DNA of 64,000 nucleotides, from contig CAVTJL010000001.1 of assembly GCA_963735065.1 (NCBI GenBank), positions 1,116,001 through 1,180,000 of the forward strand, read 5' to 3'. The stretch is from CAVTJL01 sp963735065. GTDB lineage: Bacteria; Pseudomonadota; Alphaproteobacteria; Geminicoccales; Geminicoccaceae. Below are positions 17,424-26,068 of this stretch, in pieces. Positions within the stretch are counted from its first letter, which is position 1, and every line of letters starts with the position of its first letter. The translations under genes and the position numbers were made by a program. The notes beneath the pieces are model-generated. The model was not told the origin of the DNA. It ran no database searches and was given only the letters and a program-made list of their open reading frames with translations.

Positions 17424-17762
17424 ATGTCGGTACTATCGATCGGCGAGGAGCAGACTGCGAATGCCATTGTCCTGGAACCTTCCGGGCGCCTCGACAGCGT
17501 GACGGCCAAAGACTTTGAGACCGCGCTCATCGGCAAGATCGATGCAGGTGCGAAGAGAGTCGTCCTCGACCTGGGTCAGCTTGCCTACATCAGCAGCGCC
17601 GGGCTGCGCGTCCTGTTGATCGCGGCGAAGCGGCTCAAGAGCGTCGGCGGCGCGCTGGTGCTGTGCGGCCTCAACCCTTCTGTGCGTGAGGTCTTCGAGA
17701 TCAGCGGCTTCGTCTCGATCCTCGAGGTCCATCCGGATCGCGATACGGCGCTCTCGGCCTAG
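17424..17762 (+). CDS. RsbV-like STAS anti-sigma factor antagonist
   Basis: A 112-residue single STAS domain, the partner of the kinase upstream. The switch serine lies in LGQLAYISSAGLRVLL (about 51-66), the loop phosphorylated by RsbW-type kinases and dephosphorylated by PP2C phosphatases. Strand/helix order is canonical: IVLEPSGRLDSVTAKDFE at the start and LNPSVREVFEISGF near the end. GGGGAGGA precedes the ATG. The gene meets the alanine racemase gene tail to tail with a 4-bp overlap. The PP2C phosphatase expected to complete this circuit is at 26069-28168. Confidence 0.92.
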   Translation: MSVLSIGEEQTANAIVLEPSGRLDSVTAKDFETALIGKIDAGAKRVVLDLGQLAYISSAGLRVLLIAAKRLKSVGGALVLCGLNPSVREVFEISGFVSILEVHPDRDTALSA

Positions 17763-18874
17763 TTGCCGTGGCGCGATGGCAGGTGGCGGTGCCGAACCGC
17801 TCGGCCGAATCCGGTGAGGATCGAGGCGCCGCTGGCACCAACGAGGCGCCCCAGGGCCTCGACCGGTAGTGCCGGCCCTGCCAGCTCCACCTCGGCGCCA
17901 GCGGCAATATCCTCCGGTCCCAAGGTCGCCAGGCTGACCGTCGAAAGCGTCATCGACACGCGGCCTACGAACGGTGCGGCAGAGCCCGCTGCGATGACGA
18001 AGCCGCGGCCGGCGATCCCGCTCGGCACGCCGTCGGCATAGCCCGCGCCGATCGTCGCGATCCGTTCCTGTCCTCGCGTGCGGTAGGTCTCGCCGTAGCC
18101 GACGCCCACCCCCGAGCCAGGGGCAGCCACGCGCAGCACGGGCGCCGTCACCCGGTAGGCGATCTCGATCGGCTGGTGCCCGTCCGTCGCCGCCTGCAGC
18201 CCGAAGAGGGCACCGCCGATGCGGGCAATGTCGAGATGGAAGCGTTGGTCGAGATCGAGGCAGGCCGATGTGGCGATGCTGAGCGGCGCCGGGCCGAGTG
18301 CCGCGGCGAGCCGCCGGAACCGCTCAAGCTGGCGAAGATTGGCGCTCGACCCTGGCTCGGCGAAATGAATGAGCTGTGTGATCAGCGCGGCTAGCCTCAG
18401 CCGGCCGAAAGCCGGCTCGGCTGCAGCTGTCGCCACCTCGTCGTCCAACAGGCCCAGACGTGTCAGCCCACAATCAAGCTGGATTGCGACATCCATCGCC
18501 TGATCATCGGCCAGGCACGCACGAACGTCTGGCAAGGAGGCCAGGACCGGCACGAGACGATGGGCGCGAAAGAGGGCGGGAGACGTCCCCGCGAGCCCGT
18601 GCAGCACGAAGATCTGGGCCTCGGGCAACAACCTTCGAAGGCTCATGCCTTCGAGATGGTCCGCGACCCAATAGGTGTCGCACCCTGCGCGTGCCAGCCG
18701 CCGCGCCACCGGCTCGAGACCGAGCCCGTAGGCGTCGGCCTTGAGCGCGGCACCGAGCGTACGTCCGCCGAATCGTCGCCGCGCGAAGGCGAAGTTGCGC
18801 TCGATCGCGTCGAGGTCGACCGTCAGTCGGGCCGTCGACGCATCGGCAGCGAGAATATCGATCGCGCGGCTCAT
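17759..18874 (-). CDS. alanine racemase-like PLP enzyme (fold type III)
   Basis: A 371-residue fold-type III PLP enzyme expected to interconvert L- and D-alanine or a related amino acid. The PLP lysine is in ALKADAYGLG (about 43-52) and the second-base tyrosine in VGYGETYRT (about 248-256). It is divergent: the usual THFA segment reads TQLIHFAEPG, the SLANSAG segment reads SIATSACLDL, and GRVSMD reads GRVSMT. It may therefore act on another substrate or be a dedicated paralogue rather than the cell-wall enzyme. The ATG at 18874 overlaps the acetyltransferase stop by 4 bp (ATGA), which decides the start over an upstream TTG. Last gene of a five-gene minus-strand operon. Confidence 0.85.
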   Translation of the reverse strand: MSRAIDILAADASTARLTVDLDAIERNFAFARRRFGGRTLGAALKADAYGLGLEPVARRLARAGCDTYWVADHLEGMSLRRLLPEAQIFVLHGLAGTSPALFRAHRLVPVLASLPDVRACLADDQAMDVAIQLDCGLTRLGLLDDEVATAAAEPAFGRLRLAALITQLIHFAEPGSSANLRQLERFRRLAAALGPAPLSIATSACLDLDQRFHLDIARIGGALFGLQAATDGHQPIEIAYRVTAPVLRVAAPGSGVGVGYGETYRTRGQERIATIGAGYADGVPSGIAGRGFVIAAGSAAPFVGRVSMTLSTVSLATLGPEDIAAGAEVELAGPALPVEALGRLVGASGASILTGFGRAVRHRHLPSRHGN

Positions 18875-19563
18875 CGGGGCGGCGGACAAAAGCCGACCTC
18901 GATTCGGCCAAGCACGCCGTGACGCCAGTGTGCGCCGCGGCAGCCGGTCTCCAGAAGCGCCTGCTGTCCGGCCACGTCATCCACGGCCAGCCAGCGCACG
19001 GGGGCAGGGCTCCGGCTCGAGACGGCGCCGCAACGGCTCCCGGAACGATGGAGGATGTAGCGCAGAAGCCCCTGATACTTGAGCTTGACCGCGACGATCT
19101 CGAAATCGTTGGCAAGCAGATTGCGCCAGCTCGGATAGTTCGCCGGAGCCGAGGTCGCATAAAGGTCGGTGATGCCTCTTGCCTCGGCCATCAGGATTCG
19201 TCGCCGTGTAAGCTCGCGATGCAGGCCCTGCCCCCGTTGTGCCGATGCTACGGCGCAGCCGGAAGCCTTGGCGAGCGACCCGCCGACCGGCAAGCCCAGC
19301 TCCTGCCAGGCACCATCGTCTGCAGCGATCCGACATTGAAGGATCCCATAGGCGACGAGCCGGCCGGCGCTGCGGACGCCGAGGATATGGCCGTCGCCGG
19401 CCAGCACGCTCTCGAAGTACTCGGGCTTCTCGGGATTGACGATGCCCTGGCGCGGGAGATCGGCCAGGGCCGCATGATGCAGCGCCACTACCGTCGGCAG
19501 GTCGGCCAGCGCCAGCTCGCTCCACTCGAGCCCGGAACCGGCCGGCGCCTCGACCTCAGCCAC
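18871..19563 (-). CDS. GNAT family N-acetyltransferase
   Basis: A protein of 230 residues with a GNAT domain that would transfer an acyl group from acyl-CoA to an amine. The acyl-CoA-binding motif A is ASGCAVASAQRGQGLHRELT (about 113-132), with strand-helix elements LVAYGILQCRIA before it and LYATSAPANYPSWRNLL after it. I place the start at GTG 19563 (VAEVEAPAG), overlapping the upstream gene by 8 bp; ATG 19578 would give a 23-bp overlap. It sits between an orphan binding protein and an alanine-racemase-like gene with coupled overlaps, which suggests it acylates an amino acid or peptide in the same pathway. That role is inference. Confidence 0.82.
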   Translation of the reverse strand: MAEVEAPAGSGLEWSELALADLPTVVALHHAALADLPRQGIVNPEKPEYFESVLAGDGHILGVRSAGRLVAYGILQCRIAADDGAWQELGLPVGGSLAKASGCAVASAQRGQGLHRELTRRRILMAEARGITDLYATSAPANYPSWRNLLANDFEIVAVKLKYQGLLRYILHRSGSRCGAVSSRSPAPVRWLAVDDVAGQQALLETGCRGAHWRHGVLGRIEVGFCPPPR

Positions 19564-20584
19564 GAATGATCTCGGCATAGTTGAGCATGGCGAGCGGTGG
19601 ATAGAGCTGCAGCCGCTTGGCAACCTCGATGTTGATGATGAGCGAGAAGCGCTTCAGTGTCTGGACCGGGATCGAAGCCGGCGGAACGTGTTGCACCAGG
19701 ATCTGCTCTGCCATCCACGCGGTCAGCTGGCCGATCGAGTAGTATCTGCAGATCAGCCCTGCCAGGGCACCGCACTGGCGGATGGCAAGCTCGGTGGACG
19801 CGAATCCCGGCAGGCCGAGATCGAGCGCCGTGGGCGTGACGATATCGCAGATCGTGCCGAAGAATGTGTCGGGCAACAGGTAGAGCCAGGTTGCCCCGGC
19901 CTGCTTGATCTCCGCCAACAGCTGCTGGTACCCGTCCGCCACGGGTCGGCCATCCGCGCCGAGGGTGAAGCGCCGCTCGACGAGCCGGAAGCCCATCTCC
20001 GGCCCCAGTCGCCGCAGCTCCTCGACCAGCACCAACGAGTTCTGCTCGGTCGGCGTGTAGAGCGCGCCCAGCACGTCGAACGGACGGTAGGACTGGATGG
20101 CGCGGATCTGGGTCGCCGGCGGCACGACGTGAAACGCCCCGGTGACGTTTCGCTTGGACGAGGCGAGAGACGGAACGATCTTGGCCTGGACAGGCGCGGC
20201 GACAAGCGTGAAGACCACCGGAATGTCGGTGACATAACGCGCGGGATCGGCCGCGTCATATGGGCCGACCACGCCGAGCGTCACCGGCGTGCCCCAGGTG
20301 TAGACGAGGTCCGGACGCGTCTGCTTGATCTCCTCGACGAAACCGGCAACGCGGCTGATGTCCCTGTTGGCGTCCCGATGGATCAGGTCCACTGGGACCT
20401 TGCGTGCCGCCAGATAGTCCTCGAACCCGCGCTCGACGTCGGTGCGGCCGCGATAGGTGATCATGTAGATGCGGTAGCGGCGGCCGCCGGAGCCATCCTG
20501 GGCCTGGCCAAGCGCAGCTGCAGGGGCGATGGCGGCGCCAGCTCCCATCGCAAGTATCGAGCGCCGGTCGATCGACGAGCCCAT
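19556..20584 (-). CDS. ABC-type substrate-binding protein (ABC_sub_bind family), orphan
   Basis: A 342-residue periplasmic protein with a Tat-like signal (DRRSILAMGAGAAIAPAAALG, residues 6-26). It follows the ABC_sub_bind (TrpX/DUF534) layout: two Rossmann-like lobes, with RPDLVYTWGTPVTLGVVG (about 89-106), DIPVVFTLVAAPVQAKIV and DVLGALYTPTEQNSLVL. A strong GGGGAGGT precedes the ATG. No permease or ATPase gene is nearby. The neighbours are sensor-MFS fusions, so it may present a ligand to those sensors instead of feeding an importer. The family assignment is solid; the receptor role is inference. Confidence 0.88.
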   Translation of the reverse strand: MGSSIDRRSILAMGAGAAIAPAAALGQAQDGSGGRRYRIYMITYRGRTDVERGFEDYLAARKVPVDLIHRDANRDISRVAGFVEEIKQTRPDLVYTWGTPVTLGVVGPYDAADPARYVTDIPVVFTLVAAPVQAKIVPSLASSKRNVTGAFHVVPPATQIRAIQSYRPFDVLGALYTPTEQNSLVLVEELRRLGPEMGFRLVERRFTLGADGRPVADGYQQLLAEIKQAGATWLYLLPDTFFGTICDIVTPTALDLGLPGFASTELAIRQCGALAGLICRYYSIGQLTAWMAEQILVQHVPPASIPVQTLKRFSLIINIEVAKRLQLYPPLAMLNYAEIIRG

Positions 20585-20599
20585 GGCTCGTACCTCCCC

Positions 20600-22603
20600 T
20601 CAGCCGCGCTGCGCCGGTGACACCGCGACTGGTGCAAGCGCACCCATGACGGCCACCAGTGCGAGCGCGCCGGCTGCAACCACAATCGCCACGACGAGCA
20701 CGGCGACGTCGAACCCGTATCGCGCGAAGATCATAGCAGCAATGGCCGGGCCGATGGCATTGCCGGCTCTCTCGATCAGCCGAAAGAAGCCGTAGACCGA
20801 GCCTTCCGGCAAGTCGGGCGCGAAGCGTCGTCCGAGCTCGCCCACCAGGCTCGACTGCGGGGCGATGCTTATCGCCTGGCCGATGCCAAGTTGCAGCATG
20901 AGAAGGGCAGCGCCGACCGCCGGCCCCCAAAGATAGACGTGAACCACCGCGAGCGCGGCAATGAGCGCTCCTGCGGCGACGAACCAGGGCCGCGCGCGCC
21001 AACGATCGGCCAATCGCGCGGCCTGGGGAACAAGGAGCAGCATCGCGACGGCATAGAGCATCTGGATCCGGCCGATTGTCGCGCTGTCGAAGCCGGAGCC
21101 TGCAATGAAGAGCGGCACGAGATAGAAGGACACCGCGGAGAGCATCAGCTTTGCGGGCAATGCGCAGCCCACGAGCAGGGTGACTAGGGGCAACCGCGTC
21201 AACAGGTGTCGAGCGCCTGCAAGTCCCCAGCCCCTGGCGGATGGCGAACCAGAGGGGCGCCGATCGGGCGGCATGGTGATGCGGGCGCAGAGGAGCGCGG
21301 CAGCGGCGAGCGCCGCCGAGACCACGAAGGCTTCCCTGATGCCGACCCTGTCGGCCAGAATGCCGCCGACGGGCGGTCCGCAGAGGGCCGCGACCATGAT
21401 CGCGCTGACGAGGAGCGCCAAGCCGCGCGCGCGGCTGTCGTCGGCCGTGCGGTCGATGATGAAGCCCTGTGCGGCCACAAAGGTCGCCGCGTAGCCGAAG
21501 GCCGTGAAGGATCGAAAGATCAGGACCTCGACCAGCGTATGGGCGAGAGCGGTGCCGATGAACCCGACGATGCCCAAGGCTGCGCCGAGCCGTAGCGATC
21601 GGCCCCGGCCAAGACGCTCCGTGAGCGCATTCATGAAGAGCTGGCTCATCGCCACGATGGCCATGAAAAGGACGATCGGGAGACTTATCACGAGCTGTGG
21701 GGACAGCCCGGGAATGACGGGGTCGAGCGTGGCGATGAAGCCGGGAAGGAACGGCCTTGTCAGCTCCTCGGCGAAGAAGAAGAGGAACAGCGGGGTCCGG
21801 ACCACGACGAGCCTGCCGAGCGTGGCGGGCGGTAGAGCATCGAGGCGATAGGCCTGCTCAAGCTCGGCGGCAGCACTCAGCGAGCGCGTATCGTTGCGGG
21901 CGGCCGCTGTCGCTTGGAGCTCCCTTTGCCGGGTGCGAAGCGCGTCGATGGCGCGATCTATGCGTTGAGCCGCTTGGCCGAAGGCTCCGTCCGGAGCGAT
22001 CGGCTCCTGGTGGCGCAGGTTGCCGGCGCCGATCGCTTGCACGCGCTCGGCGAGACCGCGGAAAGCTGCGCCAAGGGGGAGGCCCTGGACGAAGGTGAGA
22101 GCCTCTAAAGTGACCAGAACCGACGCCAGCAAGACCACGGCGATATCAAGCCAGATGCGCCGCACGGCGCGCTCGACGGCAGCTGGCGGGATGCCGATGA
22201 TGATCCGGGCTACTCGGCTGCCCGCAACCTCGACCGGCGTCTCGACCCGCAGAAGATCGCTGGGCAAGGTCTTGGTCACGACCAACCGTTCGCCCTGACG
22301 GAGGATTGCGTGCGCCACCGAGCCGTCGGCGGTCGTCAAGGCCACCGCCGCAAAGAGCGTGTTGTTCTTCAAGACGTCATCGAGAACGGGCTCAACGCCG
22401 TAAAGGCGGTCGAACGGAATGCCATCGGCGATGGCCTGGGCTACCTGTCCTGCGAGAGATTGGCCGACCGTCTCTGCTGTGCGATCGAGCTGCGGCAGGA
22501 GAATGCGCTCGGCACTGCCGACTGCGACCCATGAGATTGCCCCGAGAGCAGCAAGCAAGGTGCCGACGATCACGATGAGAACGAAAGCATCGAGCCTACG
22601 CAT
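20600..22603 (-). CDS. periplasmic sensor - MFS transporter fusion protein
   Basis: A 667-residue membrane protein with two parts. Residues 7-29 are a first helix, 30-170 a periplasmic domain (GIPFDRLYGVEPVLDDVL, then LFAAVALTTADGS), 171-193 a second helix, and 195-250 a HAMP-like stretch (FRGLAERVQAIGAGNL). From about 285 a 12-helix MFS domain follows, with the loop 2-3 signature in NALTERLGRGRSLRLGAALG and ILADRVGIREAF. The order resembles a chemoreceptor whose output domain is a transporter. It overlaps the small sensor gene by one base (TGATG) and precedes the binding-protein gene by 15 bp. Its mirror counterpart is at 24149-26065. Transported or sensed compound unknown. Confidence 0.85.
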   Translation of the reverse strand: MRRLDAFVLIVIVGTLLAALGAISWVAVGSAERILLPQLDRTAETVGQSLAGQVAQAIADGIPFDRLYGVEPVLDDVLKNNTLFAAVALTTADGSVAHAILRQGERLVVTKTLPSDLLRVETPVEVAGSRVARIIIGIPPAAVERAVRRIWLDIAVVLLASVLVTLEALTFVQGLPLGAAFRGLAERVQAIGAGNLRHQEPIAPDGAFGQAAQRIDRAIDALRTRQRELQATAAARNDTRSLSAAAELEQAYRLDALPPATLGRLVVVRTPLFLFFFAEELTRPFLPGFIATLDPVIPGLSPQLVISLPIVLFMAIVAMSQLFMNALTERLGRGRSLRLGAALGIVGFIGTALAHTLVEVLIFRSFTAFGYAATFVAAQGFIIDRTADDSRARGLALLVSAIMVAALCGPPVGGILADRVGIREAFVVSAALAAAALLCARITMPPDRRPSGSPSARGWGLAGARHLLTRLPLVTLLVGCALPAKLMLSAVSFYLVPLFIAGSGFDSATIGRIQMLYAVAMLLLVPQAARLADRWRARPWFVAAGALIAALAVVHVYLWGPAVGAALLMLQLGIGQAISIAPQSSLVGELGRRFAPDLPEGSVYGFFRLIERAGNAIGPAIAAMIFARYGFDVAVLVVAIVVAAGALALVAVMGALAPVAVSPAQRG

Positions 22604-23280
22604 CAGCTGTCATTCCGCAGGCGGCCGTCATTCATCGCTAGCGCGATCGCATCCTGCCGTCGTCTTACCTCAACGATCGTCGGATGGGCATGGGTGCCAT
22701 CCCTGCCGGGGTCGATGACAGCGATCTCTGCCTGCAGGCGTCGCAGCAGGAAGAGCGTGCAAGCGCCGACGACCGCGAGCGCCGCGACAAGCGCCAGCAC
22801 CGCCACCTCGGTGATCGACCGCGCCACCTCTCCAAGCGCTCGGCTCATTGTCGGCGCGTCCGCGTACAAGGCCACAGTCCCGACCTCCGCACCGAAGTCG
22901 TTGGTGATCGGCACCTTTCGAACGAGCCCGTCATCTGCCGCCTGGCGCTGGTCGGCATCGGGTCCGATGCGCGATGGATCGCTACTGAACAGCACGACCC
23001 CCGCGCCGTCGAGCACATCGATCGTGGCAATCAAGGCATCACTGGCCTTCTCGCGCGCGAGAAGGCCCCTCAGGGTCTGCTGGCCCGCGAGGGGCAGGCC
23101 CAGCGACAGCGCCGTCTCAATGTCGCTCGCGATGCCCTCGCCGTGTCGCGTCATTCGAGCATCGACGAGGCTCATATAGCTTGAGCGCACGCTGCCGTAG
23201 TTCAGGTACGCGCCGAGCCCGATGGCCAGACTGGTCACCACGGCGACCGCACCGAGGAAAAACAGAGCTAGACGAAGCAC
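22603..23280 (-). CDS. small membrane protein with periplasmic sensor domain
   Basis: A 225-residue protein with an N-terminal helix (about 5-26), a periplasmic domain (about 27-165), a second helix (about 166-190, ending FLLRR) and a short cytoplasmic tail with no recognised output domain. The sensor carries GLPLAGQQTLRGLLAREKAS and IDVLDGAGVVLFSSD, a PAS/Cache-like pattern it shares with the divergent gene at 23401 (IEREKAAD, IDVSTPDGVSVFSTD). It starts at GTG 23280. As first gene of the five-gene minus operon it may be a sensory partner of the MFS fusion that follows. No known family name. Confidence 0.72.
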   Translation of the reverse strand: MLRLALFFLGAVAVVTSLAIGLGAYLNYGSVRSSYMSLVDARMTRHGEGIASDIETALSLGLPLAGQQTLRGLLAREKASDALIATIDVLDGAGVVLFSSDPSRIGPDADQRQAADDGLVRKVPITNDFGAEVGTVALYADAPTMSRALGEVARSITEVAVLALVAALAVVGACTLFLLRRLQAEIAVIDPGRDGTHAHPTIVEVRRRQDAIALAMNDGRLRNDS

Positions 23281-23400
23281 GGCCGGCCCTTGGCGTCGCC
23301 GCCTGCCTCGGCCGTCCTCTTTGGCTCCGGGGCCCCAGAGGAATTGCGTCGGGCGCTTGGTTCTGCCAGACGAGAGACGTATCCCGACGGTTGCGCTTCC
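23281..23400. promoter_or_regulatory. divergent promoter region at the centre of the sensor-MFS locus
   Basis: 120 bp between two divergent sensor genes, so both operons should start here. No operator repeat is visible by eye. Confidence 0.45.
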
Positions 23401-24162
23401 ATGGCCTTCATCGCCAAGCTTGCTCTGACGCTCGTTGCGGTCTCGACCGCGGCCGGGATCTATCTCGTCGTGCTCGGCGGATGGCTGGTGGACCGGTCCT
23501 TCACCGAGCTGCGAGAGGCACGACTAAGCTTTGTCCTCTTCTCGTTGAGATCCACCGTCGAGGCAAATCTCGATCTCGGCTTCGGCCTCCGAGACGTCCA
23601 GCAGATACAGGATCTGATCGAGCGCGAGAAGGCTGCCGATCCGACGATCGAGGCGATCGATGTCTCGACCCCTGACGGCGTCTCGGTCTTCAGCACGGAT
23701 CGTGGTGCGATTGGCGATGCCGTGCCCCAGGCCTGGAGGCGGGCTCAGATTGACCAGCGAGGCGCATCCACGTGGCGGGCCTTCGACCGTGGCGAGGCGA
23801 TCTTCGGCACGGCGATCGAAGGAGACTTCGGTCAGACCGTCGGACAGATCGCGATCGAGGTCTCGGAGAGCAGCCTCGCGAGCGAGGAGGCGTCAGGCTT
23901 CTGGCTTACGGGCGCCCGAGCCCTGTTCATCGCGCCGATCCTGCCGTTGGCCGCGCTGGCGGGTATCCTGATCGCCGTTGTTGCAAGGCGCCCGTTCGAT
24001 AGAGGCGCGGGCGGCCCAGCCGGCCCGGGCGACTTGATTGCTCCTACCTCTGATCCGGAGCTGGCGGCCGCGGCGGATCGTGCAACACGCGCGATCGCGG
24101 CACGCCAAGCCGCGCTGGACGAGGTCTCGGGCGAGCTCGCGCGCGTCGATGCAGAGCTCTGA
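23401..24162 (+). CDS. small membrane protein with periplasmic sensor domain (paralogue)
   Basis: A 253-residue protein with the same plan as the gene at 22603-23280: N-terminal helix (about 7-29), periplasmic sensor (about 30-180, with DLIEREKAADPTIEAIDV and GVSVFSTDRGAIG), second helix (FIAPILPLAALAGILIAVVA, about 195-215) and a cytoplasmic tail predicted helical (LAAAADRATRAIAARQAAL). The tail resembles the coiled linker after HAMP domains but no output domain follows. The ATG at 23401 is chosen because the hydrophobic helix begins at once; the frame is open upstream. It overlaps the sensor-MFS gene downstream by 14 bp. Confidence 0.72.
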   Translation: MAFIAKLALTLVAVSTAAGIYLVVLGGWLVDRSFTELREARLSFVLFSLRSTVEANLDLGFGLRDVQQIQDLIEREKAADPTIEAIDVSTPDGVSVFSTDRGAIGDAVPQAWRRAQIDQRGASTWRAFDRGEAIFGTAIEGDFGQTVGQIAIEVSESSLASEEASGFWLTGARALFIAPILPLAALAGILIAVVARRPFDRGAGGPAGPGDLIAPTSDPELAAAADRATRAIAARQAALDEVSGELARVDAEL

Positions 24163-26065
24163 GCGCTCCCCGTCGGATCCATTGCGGCGCGTTCGGCGCG
24201 GCAACCGCTTGGCTGCTGCCGCCGGGTTGATCGTGCTGGTGCTTCTCGGTGGCATGGCACTCCTCTTGGCCGGCAGGCTGGAGAGAGAGTACACGGCGAG
24301 GCTGGACAGCGCGGCAGCGCAAGTCTCGCAGGCGATTGGCCGGACCGCGGCCGGGGCCATCCAGCGTGCCGTCGATCTCGGCATTCCGCTGCCGAAGCTC
24401 TATGCGGTCGACGCCTACCTGCAACAGATCATAGCGGACAACAGAGAAGTGACGGCGATCACGGTCGTCGATTCGAGCGGCGTGCGTCTCTTCTCGGTGG
24501 ATCGCAGCGACACCGTCGAGCCGTCTCCGATGCAGGCGATCCGCCTCCCGATCCGAGCCTCGGGCGAGCTTGTGGGCGAGGTCCTCGTAACGCCCGCATC
24601 GCGCATCGTCGCGCGTGCGCTCGCCCGCCTCTATTGGTGCATGGCCGCGGTTGTCCTCGTCGCGAGCTTGCTCGTCGCGTCTCTTGTACGCCTTTTCCTC
24701 CTCGAGGCGATCGACCTGCCACGATGCCGGCTGCAAGCCACGCTCGGGGCGCTGAGTAGGGGCGTGCTGGTCGAGGTACCTCGAGCACCGAAGGAAAGCC
24801 CTCTCAAACCTCTCTATCGCGCGGTACGGCTGCTTGCCGAGCCTCTGCACGAGCAGCGGCAGGATGTGATCAGGCAGGCGGAGGAGATCCGCGCGATCGA
24901 CTTCGACAACAGCCTCGGGCCGCGCGTGGATCGTGCGCTGGCAGGTCTCTCCGGCGGTACGAGCCCCTCGCAACCTGTCCGCCGCGGGACACAGGAGGAC
25001 CGCTCGGCGCTCTGGGCCGGATGGTGGGCGCTGCCGGTGATCGCTGCGGCCCAGATGGTTTCGCCCCTCCTTACAGGCTTTGCCACCGACCGCGCCTATG
25101 TCGGCACGTCGCCTGAGTCGGCGGTCGCCTTCCTGGCGGCGGTGCAGGGTGTTTTCACGATTCTCGCTCTCATCGTCATCGATGCGGCTCGGGCCGTCCC
25201 GTCCCGAATGCTTACGGCGATCGCTCTGCTATCTCTTGGCCTCGCGACCGGCGGCGTTGCGTGGATTCGTGACTATGACCTCTACCTCGTGGCTCGCGGG
25301 GTCGCATCGCTCGCATTTCCGGTGGCCGTCGCCGGCTTTCTGGGCGCTCCGGGTCGCCGGCTGCGCCTGCCTGCCATTCCGATAGGGATCCTTGCGGCCG
25401 TGGCCGTCGGCCCGGTCCTCGGTACGCTCGTAGCCGAGCTGACTGGCCGTCGCTCGACCTTCGCTACAGCGGGTGTGCTGATCCTCCTCATGATCGGTCC
25501 AGCCCTCGTTGCCCTCGCGCCAGGCCGCCGCCGGATCGGCTCGGCGCTGGTCTCGAGGCGTCCGAGGGGCCTCCAGTCCGTCATCATTGTGCTCGTTTCG
25601 GCGGCGGTGGGGTGGTTCATGCTGACGGCTCTGCCTGCCTTTGCTCAGCGTGCCGACTTCGCCCTGCTGGGGCTCGCGTTTGCCGGCTATGCCTCGGCGC
25701 TTGTCGTCTCGATGGTCGTCCCGCCCTGGCTATGCCTTGGTGCGGCGCTGATTGCCTCCCTCGGGGTGGGCGCGGGATTGGCCCACGGCCTGCCTGTCGC
25801 CTACATCAGCCTTCTCACCGCTGTGGCAGTCGGCACGGTTGCCGGCATCGCTCTGGTCTGGCTCGGCACGAAGGTGTGGTCGCGCGCCGGCGCGCCGCTC
25901 GTAGCGCTCGGCACGGCGCTCGGTGGCATGACGGCCGCGGCCGCTCATGAGCTCGGGCTTGCCTTGCCCGGGGCAGCGCTCAGCGCCATGGCGATAGGAG
26001 GAGCGGCGCTGCTGCTCGTGCTCTTGTCAGAGCGCACCCTCCCCGCTTCCGACGGGACGAGGTGA
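24149..26065 (+). CDS. periplasmic sensor - MFS-like fusion protein (paralogue)
   Basis: A 638-residue protein paralogous in design to that at 20600-22603. A first helix (about 20-42) is followed by a periplasmic sensor (GIPLPKLYAVDAYLQQIIAD, then ITVVDSSGVRLFSVD, to about 165), a second helix (about 166-190) and a linker to about 290. A 12-helix hydrophobic region completes it. The MFS part is more degenerate than in the counterpart: the loop 2-3 signature is hard to find, so it may be a non-transporting receptor. The ATG at 24149 overlaps the previous gene by 14 bp. The phosphatase gene starts 4 bp after its stop. Confidence 0.8.
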   Translation: MQSSERSPSDPLRRVRRGNRLAAAAGLIVLVLLGGMALLLAGRLEREYTARLDSAAAQVSQAIGRTAAGAIQRAVDLGIPLPKLYAVDAYLQQIIADNREVTAITVVDSSGVRLFSVDRSDTVEPSPMQAIRLPIRASGELVGEVLVTPASRIVARALARLYWCMAAVVLVASLLVASLVRLFLLEAIDLPRCRLQATLGALSRGVLVEVPRAPKESPLKPLYRAVRLLAEPLHEQRQDVIRQAEEIRAIDFDNSLGPRVDRALAGLSGGTSPSQPVRRGTQEDRSALWAGWWALPVIAAAQMVSPLLTGFATDRAYVGTSPESAVAFLAAVQGVFTILALIVIDAARAVPSRMLTAIALLSLGLATGGVAWIRDYDLYLVARGVASLAFPVAVAGFLGAPGRRLRLPAIPIGILAAVAVGPVLGTLVAELTGRRSTFATAGVLILLMIGPALVALAPGRRRIGSALVSRRPRGLQSVIIVLVSAAVGWFMLTALPAFAQRADFALLGLAFAGYASALVVSMVVPPWLCLGAALIASLGVGAGLAHGLPVAYISLLTAVAVGTVAGIALVWLGTKVWSRAGAPLVALGTALGGMTAAAAHELGLALPGAALSAMAIGGAALLLVLLSERTLPASDGTR

Positions 26066-26068
26066 GCC

